Source of the DNA: an uncultured Pseudomonadales bacterium
GTDB lineage: Bacteria > Pseudomonadota > Gammaproteobacteria > Pseudomonadales > Balneatricaceae
DNA length: 64,000 nt
Assembly (NCBI GenBank): GCA_943787595.1
Contig: CALSNA010000005.1
Coordinates: 62,001-126,000 of the forward strand
Reading direction: 5' to 3'
How positions within the stretch are numbered: the stretch's first letter is position 1; each line of letters begins with the position of its first letter. Positions 58,893 to 64,000 of this stretch are shown here, piece after piece. The position numbers were made by a program, and so were the translations under genes. Under the pieces are notes generated by a model that was given only the letters and a program-made list of their open reading frames with translations, made no database searches and had not been told where the DNA came from.

Positions 58893-59098
58893 ATTAAGCT
58901 ACCGTTTCACATATTTGATTGTCAATTACACTTGATATTTTTACTGTATTGACGATAATATGGGTCACTGGATGTAAATATAAAAAGGCTTGGCCCTGCA
59001 CATATATAGTATTGTGGGATAATTAGTTAAAAACTAACCAACAACATTTAGTCTTGCAAATTCATCTAGAGTGAGTAAAGAATCAATTGGGAACGACT

Positions 59099-59332
59099 AT
59101 GAGTACTATTGAAGAACGCGTAAAGAAAATTGTTGCGGAACAACTGAGCCTCAAGGAAAGTGAAGTGAATAATGAATCTTCATTTGTAGATGATTTAGGT
59201 GCTGACTCACTGGATACGGTAGAGCTAGTCATGGCTTTGGAAGAGGAATTTGAGACAGAGATTCCTGACGAACAGGCAGAAAATATTTCCACTGTACAAT
59301 CTGCCATTGACTATGTTGAGGCGAATCAGTAA
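59099..59332 (+). CDS. acpP: Acyl carrier protein
   Basis: A 77-residue [19 protein letters not shown] begins at ATG 59099, the standard start, and the phosphopantetheine serine is in [19 protein letters not shown]. Acidic and intact. The 206-base spacer before it probably carries its own promoter, which is common for this highly expressed gene. A strong terminator follows. Confidence 0.99.
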   Translation: MSTIEERVKKIVAEQLSLKESEVNNESSFVDDLGADSLDTVELVMALEEEFETEIPDEQAENISTVQSAIDYVEANQ

Positions 59333-59357
59333 ATCGCTGATACCAATACTTTTGGAA

Positions 59358-59383
59358 AGCCGTGCCTAGGGCGCGGTTTTTTT
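59358..59383 (+). terminator. Rho-independent terminator after acpP
   Basis: CCGTGCC (59360-59366) pairs with GGCGCGG (59370-59376, one G-T pair) and is followed by seven T. It lies 27 bases after the acpP stop. Confidence 0.85.
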
Positions 59384-59528
59384 ATGTATAACTAAATTAA
59401 ATTTTTTTGTTGAGCTCGTCCTATTAATTAAAATAGTCTACGTAAAACCATCAGAGTATTAGTCTGATCTTAATATATCATTGTTTAAACTCAATTAATT
59501 AATACAGGCTTTATGATAGGAGTTGTGC

Positions 59529-60767
59529 ATGAGTTGTAAGCGTGTGGTGGTTACTGGATTGGGGATGCTAACCCCGATCGGTCACGATGTTGAGTCAACC
59601 TGGGCCAGTATCTTAGCTGGAAAGTCGGGTGTCACGATGATTAACCATTTTAATACTAACGCGTTTAACACTCAATTTTCGGCTAGTGTAAAAAACTTTG
59701 AGCCTGACCGTTATATACACACCAAGGATGCCAAAAAAACAGATTTATTTATTCAATACGGTATGGCAGCTGGAATTCAAGCTATAACTGATGCTGAATT
59801 AGAAATTAATGACACTAATACTGATCGAATTGGGGTTGCAATTGGTTCAGGTATTGGTGGTGTGCCGATGATTGAAAAAAATCATCTCGCTCTAAATACT
59901 CATGGTCCACGGCGGGTTTCACCATTTTTTGTACCAGGTAGTATTATTAATATGATTTCTGGCAATCTATCTATAATGTATGGTTTACGAGGACCCAATA
60001 TCGCTATTACCACAGCATGTACTTCAGGCACCCATAACATAGGGGTGTCGGCTCGCATGATTGCGCATGGCGATGCTGATATCATGATTGCCGGCGGTGC
60101 TGAAATGGCAACCACACCACTTGGACTGGCAGGTTTTGGTGCTGCTAGAGCCTTATCAACTCGTAACGATGCACCCCAGGCTGCCAGCCGTCCCTGGGAT
60201 CGGGATCGGGATGGTTTTGTCCTTGGTGATGGTGCAGGGGTTCTGGTTTTAGAAGAATATGAATTCGCTTGCCGTCGTGGTGCCAGGATATATGCAGAGG
60301 TAATAGGTTTTGGTATGAGTGGTGATGCACATCACATTACATCACCCCCTGAAGATGGTTATGGCGCTGTATTATCTATGGGCAATGCCATGAGGGATGC
60401 TGGACTAAATAGTGATCAGATCCATTATATCAACGCCCATGCAACTTCTACTTCAGCCGGTGATATTGCTGAATCAAATGCAGTTAAACAGGCTTTGGGT
60501 ACTGCAGCTAGTCAGGTACGTATGAGTTCCACCAAGTCAATGATAGGTCATCTGCTTGGTGCCGCTGGTGCAGTTGAAGCCATATTTTGTATTCTTGCCA
60601 TGCGGGATCAGGTAGCTCCACCTACCATTAACCTGGATAATCCTTCTCCAGGCTGTGATTTGAACTATGTTGCTAACCAGGCACAAGAGGTACCCATTTC
60701 TGTGGCCATGTCGAACTCATTTGGTTTTGGTGGCACTAATGGCACCCTGATCTTTGGTTGTGTATAG
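59529..60767 (+). CDS. fabF: 3-oxoacyl-ACP synthase II
   Basis: A 412-residue condensing enzyme that elongates acyl-ACP. Catalytic Cys in [11 protein letters not shown], His in [14 protein letters not shown] and in [15 protein letters not shown]. It starts [21 protein letters not shown] 59529 has AGGAG 7 bases before it, better than the in-frame TTG 59523. Own promoter likely after the acpP terminator. Confidence 0.98.
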   Translation: MSCKRVVVTGLGMLTPIGHDVESTWASILAGKSGVTMINHFNTNAFNTQFSASVKNFEPDRYIHTKDAKKTDLFIQYGMAAGIQAITDAELEINDTNTDRIGVAIGSGIGGVPMIEKNHLALNTHGPRRVSPFFVPGSIINMISGNLSIMYGLRGPNIAITTACTSGTHNIGVSARMIAHGDADIMIAGGAEMATTPLGLAGFGAARALSTRNDAPQAASRPWDRDRDGFVLGDGAGVLVLEEYEFACRRGARIYAEVIGFGMSGDAHHITSPPEDGYGAVLSMGNAMRDAGLNSDQIHYINAHATSTSAGDIAESNAVKQALGTAASQVRMSSTKSMIGHLLGAAGAVEAIFCILAMRDQVAPPTINLDNPSPGCDLNYVANQAQEVPISVAMSNSFGFGGTNGTLIFGCV

Positions 60768-60865
60768 CAAATATCCATTGATCTGGGTCAAGTTTACCAT
60801 CATTGATTGTATCGGTTGGAACAATTGGTTTATCTAAAATCAAGCATTTAATCTTGGATTGCATA

Positions 60866-61759
60866 GTGATTCAACTATTTAATGGTAGTGTAACAAATCA
60901 ATTGCCACTTTCTGATCGTGGTTTGGCCTATGGAGACGGACTGTTTGAAACGTTGTTGGTCGTTGATGCCATTCCACAACTGTGGAGGTTGCATATACAA
61001 CGATTGGCCAGAAGTCTGCAACAATTACGTCTGGTCGACAGTCAGACCGTATTAGATGACCTACTCGCCAGAATACGTGAAGATGTAGACCATGTGCTTG
61101 CTACTGATAACAACCTGCGAGAATCTTTGGCGCTTAAATTAACCATCACTCGGGGCAGTAGCAAGCGCGGTTATCTGGCGCCTCTCAAACCAGATTACAA
61201 TCGCATCGTTACACTTTCCCCCCTGTTGCCAAAACGGGTCGAGTTATCCCGTTCCGGAATAACTGTCCGACTGTGTCAACATCAGCTAGGCATTAACCCG
61301 GTATTGGCAGGGCATAAACACCTTAATCGTTTGGAACAAGTTCTGGCACGTAATGAGTGGCAAGATGACGCCATTCATGAAGGTTTGATGTGTGATCTAG
61401 ACGGTAATCTAGTATCTGGTGTCATGAGCAATGTCTTTATAGAGCAAGATAATATTCTATTAACGCCACCCGTGCACCGTTGTGGTATAGCCGGTGTGAT
61501 GCGTCACCAACTTATGCATGTAGCTACAAGTAAAAATATTCCATTGCGCCAACAAAGATTACTCATCCCCGATGTAATTAATGCTAAATCAGTTTGGCTT
61601 ACCAATAGCCTTAATGGTATTTGGCCAGTAAAAAAGTTGCTTGATTCAGGTCACAGATCGTTGCGTGAATACGCCATAAGTCCCCTGACTCGGATTATGC
61701 AACAGGCTTTGGCTGCTACATTATCCACCTCATCAATGTTAATACAATGGCAGTCTTAA
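60866..61759 (+). CDS. pabC: Aminodeoxychorismate lyase
   Basis: A 297-residue fold-type IV PLP enzyme that releases 4-aminobenzoate for folate synthesis. Seen: LFNGSVTNQLPLSDRGLAYG, GLFETLLV, the PLP lysine in GHKHLNRLEQVLAR, and GVMSNVF near residue 200. The start GTG 60866 gives the usual N-terminal layout (VIQLFNG); upstream in-frame codons back to 60803 look like leader. Its end overlaps mltG by 13 bases, typical of the pabC-mltG-tmk series. Folate supply matters here because the demethylating enzymes at 27-32 kb use tetrahydrofolate. Confidence 0.9.
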   Translation: MIQLFNGSVTNQLPLSDRGLAYGDGLFETLLVVDAIPQLWRLHIQRLARSLQQLRLVDSQTVLDDLLARIREDVDHVLATDNNLRESLALKLTITRGSSKRGYLAPLKPDYNRIVTLSPLLPKRVELSRSGITVRLCQHQLGINPVLAGHKHLNRLEQVLARNEWQDDAIHEGLMCDLDGNLVSGVMSNVFIEQDNILLTPPVHRCGIAGVMRHQLMHVATSKNIPLRQQRLLIPDVINAKSVWLTNSLNGIWPVKKLLDSGHRSLREYAISPLTRIMQQALAATLSTSSMLIQWQS

Positions 61760-62748
61760 TGCGTCGAATTATTTTATTGCTGCTAATCTTTTTAGCTGCA
61801 ACTTTGCTGTTGGCCAAACAGGTCCAGCGGCTGTTGTTTGATTCCAAAACTCTGCTAGGACCTGTGGTGTTTGAAGTAAAACCGGGCCACCGTTTTAGCC
61901 AGATCAGTAGGGAACTGGAGCAGTTGAGCGTGATTCGACAGGCAACTGCGCTCACTTGGTATGCGGCCTTTTCAGGCCTTGACCGTCGTGTCAAGGCTGG
62001 TGAATATCTGTTTCAAGGCCCTATTAGTGCGCAAGACGTGTTGCAACAAATGGTTAATGGAAAGGTTCGTAACTATCAGCTTACTATACCTGAAGGTTGG
62101 ACTTATGCGCAATTTACCGAGGCATTGCAAGCGCATCCAGTTATGCAGGACAAACCCATTCCACCGGCTGATGTTTTGCTGAGTTCCCTTGGCAGCCAAC
62201 AACAACACCCAGAAGGGCTTTTTTTCCCTTCTACTTACTACTTCTCTAGTCAAAATGATCCTGAATCAGTATTGATACAAGCCTATCGCCGTCAACAAAC
62301 TGAATTAGCATCTGCTTGGTCTGGTCGCAGTGATAACTTACCTTACAAATCACCTTATGATGCCTTGATTATGGCTTCTATTATTGAAAAGGAAACTGGC
62401 CAGGCTTCAGAACGATCAACTGTGGCCGGAGTATTTGTAAGGCGCTTACAAAAGCGGATGCTGTTACAAACTGACCCTACAGTCATTTATGGCCTGGGTA
62501 AGGATTTTGATGGTAACTTAACTCGTCGCCACCTGCATCATCATGGTAGCCCATACAATACTTATAAATATCCCGGTTTGCCACCAACACCTATTGCCTT
62601 GCCGGGCGCAGAGTCCCTACATGCAGCTTTGCACCCTGCTGCAGGTAACAGTCTTTATTTTGTTGCTAAGGGTGATGGAAGTCATGCTTTTTCAGCCACA
62701 TTAGCCGATCATCAACGGGCAGTGCGAAAGTATCAACTGCGTCGTTGA
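61747..62748 (+). CDS. mltG: MltG endolytic transglycosylase
   Basis: A 333-residue membrane protein that cuts new glycan strands and so sets their length. One membrane helix at residues 6-23 (RRIILLLLIFLAATLLLA), then the LysM-like part (VFEVKPGHRFSQISREL) and the YceG domain with LTIPEGWTYAQF, EGLFFPSTYYF, the catalytic Glu in ASIIEKETG, LQTDPTVIYGLG and SPYNTYKYPGLPPTPIALPG. Overlaps pabC and precedes tmk. Confidence 0.97.
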   Translation: MAVLMRRIILLLLIFLAATLLLAKQVQRLLFDSKTLLGPVVFEVKPGHRFSQISRELEQLSVIRQATALTWYAAFSGLDRRVKAGEYLFQGPISAQDVLQQMVNGKVRNYQLTIPEGWTYAQFTEALQAHPVMQDKPIPPADVLLSSLGSQQQHPEGLFFPSTYYFSSQNDPESVLIQAYRRQQTELASAWSGRSDNLPYKSPYDALIMASIIEKETGQASERSTVAGVFVRRLQKRMLLQTDPTVIYGLGKDFDGNLTRRHLHHHGSPYNTYKYPGLPPTPIALPGAESLHAALHPAAGNSLYFVAKGDGSHAFSATLADHQRAVRKYQLRR

Positions 62749-62841
62749 ACAGACAGGTTTGTGTTGGCCTAGCCTGTCAAATTGTCACGGTGATTGGTTT
62801 TAAGCCATATTGATGGCATTAATTGTTATTATGAGCATTTT

Positions 62842-63477
62842 ATGCGAGACGGCAAATTTATCACTATAGAAGGGATTGAAGGAGCGGGCAAGTCAACGGC
62901 CATACAGGGTTTGCAGACCTTGTTTGATCACCATGATATTAACTACATTACAACCCGAGAGCCTGGTGGTACTCAGGTTGCCGAAGCCATTAGGAATTTA
63001 TTACTACAACATCACCACGAATGCATTGATCCCATCACTGAGCTGTTGTTGATATTTGCAGCACGCCGCCAGCATGTACAGAATGTGATTATGCCAGCAT
63101 TACAACAAGGTACGTGGGTGCTATGTGATCGTTTTACAGATGCTACTTACGCCTACCAAGGATCTGGACGAGGTCTGCCTAGAACGATTATCGACCAGTT
63201 AAAGCAGATGGTTCATTGTATGTTACATCCAGATCTTACGCTGCTACTGGATGTAGATGTAGCTACAGGGCTCAACAGAGCAGGCAAGCGATCTGCTCCA
63301 GATCGTATTGAACAACAAGCAGATCATTTTTTCGAACGAGTCAGACAAGGCTACTTGCAGTGTGCAGCATCTGAACCAGATCATTTTGGCATTATCAATG
63401 CAACAGAGTCACCACAGCAGGTAATGATCCAGATTAAAACTGTGTTGCAGCCCATGCTAGACCTACACTGTGCTTGA
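62842..63477 (+). CDS. tmk: Thymidylate kinase
   Basis: A 211-residue dTMP kinase. The P-loop is GIEGAGKST at residues 10-18 and the DR(Y/F) motif is CDRFTDATYAYQG, with LID region RAGKRSAPDRIE. ATG 62842 starts MRDGKFITIEGIEG, the standard form; the in-frame codon at 62794 adds an unlikely leader. In most relatives holB follows directly; here 500 bases of spacer follow. Confidence 0.96.
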   Translation: MRDGKFITIEGIEGAGKSTAIQGLQTLFDHHDINYITTREPGGTQVAEAIRNLLLQHHHECIDPITELLLIFAARRQHVQNVIMPALQQGTWVLCDRFTDATYAYQGSGRGLPRTIIDQLKQMVHCMLHPDLTLLLDVDVATGLNRAGKRSAPDRIEQQADHFFERVRQGYLQCAASEPDHFGIINATESPQQVMIQIKTVLQPMLDLHCA

Positions 63478-64000
63478 GCAAGATGTAACATCTGGTATCC
63501 ATATTCATGCATGACTAAACATTGTCCATAAATCTCCTATAGAAGCACTTCTTATGCCATATATTTCGAATACATGGCGATTTTAAACCCCTTATAAGTC
63601 AATCACTTAAAAAATAATGACCACTGTATATTTGGAAAAATTTAAACCTGATTTTTTCGAATATTGTAGTTTACACAGTTGCATCTTGATCATGTAAAAT
63701 CGAAATTCAGTAAGTCGGGCAGGGCGTGGCGTATGTTGATTCTATATGGGTTGCTGATTGAGGGTATCCATAATGACTAAATTAAAAACCGATTTAGCAG
63801 CAGGAATACTAGAAATTTACAGATAATCCTTTAGAAAGCATAATCTACTTATACCTGATTTATTCATGGAAACGCACCACCAGACATGCTGGTAGCACTT
63901 TCAAAACATGCCATAATAATGAGATTAAAACTGGATCTGGTTATGAAAGTATGATTCTGTAGTGACCGATATGTGTCAGAATTCAGACGTCTGTGTTGCT
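63478..64000. other. Spacer after tmk, holB absent
   Basis: About 0.5 kb to the right edge without a supportable gene. A short frame MTKLKTDLAAGILEIYR around 63,774 has no support. HolB, usually next to tmk, is not in the window. Confidence 0.55.

Overview
The window comes from a gammaproteobacterium, probably of the Oceanospirillales/Pseudomonadales type. The clue is gene order: cinA/pncC-recA-recX-alaS-lysC-csrA-tRNA-Ser(GCT)-tRNA-Arg(ACG), and sppA-yceD-rpmF-plsX-fabD-fabG-acpP-fabF-pabC-mltG-tmk, are the classic arrangements of those orders. Core genes are intact. They are separated by unusually long AT-rich spacers that hold wrecked insertion sequences (IS21, IS481-like and two IS3-type remnants), a fragment of an RHS gene and several genes broken by one stop or frameshift. 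This looks like a genome in early-to-middle reductive decay, as in a host-associated (possibly marine symbiotic) bacterium. The lifestyle is inference.

Layout. 1-7.3 kb: recC-recB-recD on the minus strand (recD runs off the left edge). 7.3-8.5 kb: spacer and IS21 istB remnant. 8.6-11.8 kb: gmd-colC-colD, a complete route from GDP-mannose to GDP-L-colitose. 11.8-16.4 kb: AT-rich spacer, a periplasmic glutathione-peroxidase-like gene and RHS debris. 16.4-21.0 kb: the most remarkable locus, a giant reading frame (1,535 codons, one internal TAA) encoding in order a malate synthase, an OHCU decarboxylase (UraD), a beta-lactamase-fold serine hydrolase and an allantoicase. 21.1-24.6 kb: IS481-like remnant, a truncated BASS-type transporter, then glnK-amtB behind a sigma-54 promoter and an NtrC-type site. 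24.8-32.4 kb: a frameshifted LysR regulator divergent from mttB-like methyltransferase and two dimethylglycine/sarcosine-dehydrogenase-like flavoproteins. 33-35.5 kb: truncated FG-GAP protein and spacer. 35.5-44.6 kb: the recA-lysC-csrA-tRNA block. 44.6-49.4 kb: hpt among IS3 debris and a frameshifted PHP-type hydrolase. 50-52.4 kb: ETF-ubiquinone oxidoreductase and upp. 53-63.5 kb: sppA and the fatty-acid cluster.

How the genes fit together. From 16 to 32 kb the window reads as a nitrogen-scavenging district. The fusion would turn a uric-acid breakdown intermediate into urea and glyoxylate and condense the glyoxylate with acetyl-CoA to malate. GlnK/AmtB handle ammonium under NtrC control. 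The methyltransferase and the demethylating flavoproteins act on methylated amines such as glycine betaine, dimethylglycine or sarcosine, and their electrons could reach quinone through the ETF-QO at 50 kb. In the fusion, the beta-lactamase-fold domain sits among purine-ring catabolic domains, in a pathway that would still need an allantoinase and a ureidoglycolate-cleaving enzyme. I propose it supplies one of these steps; this is inference and, as far as I know, not described.
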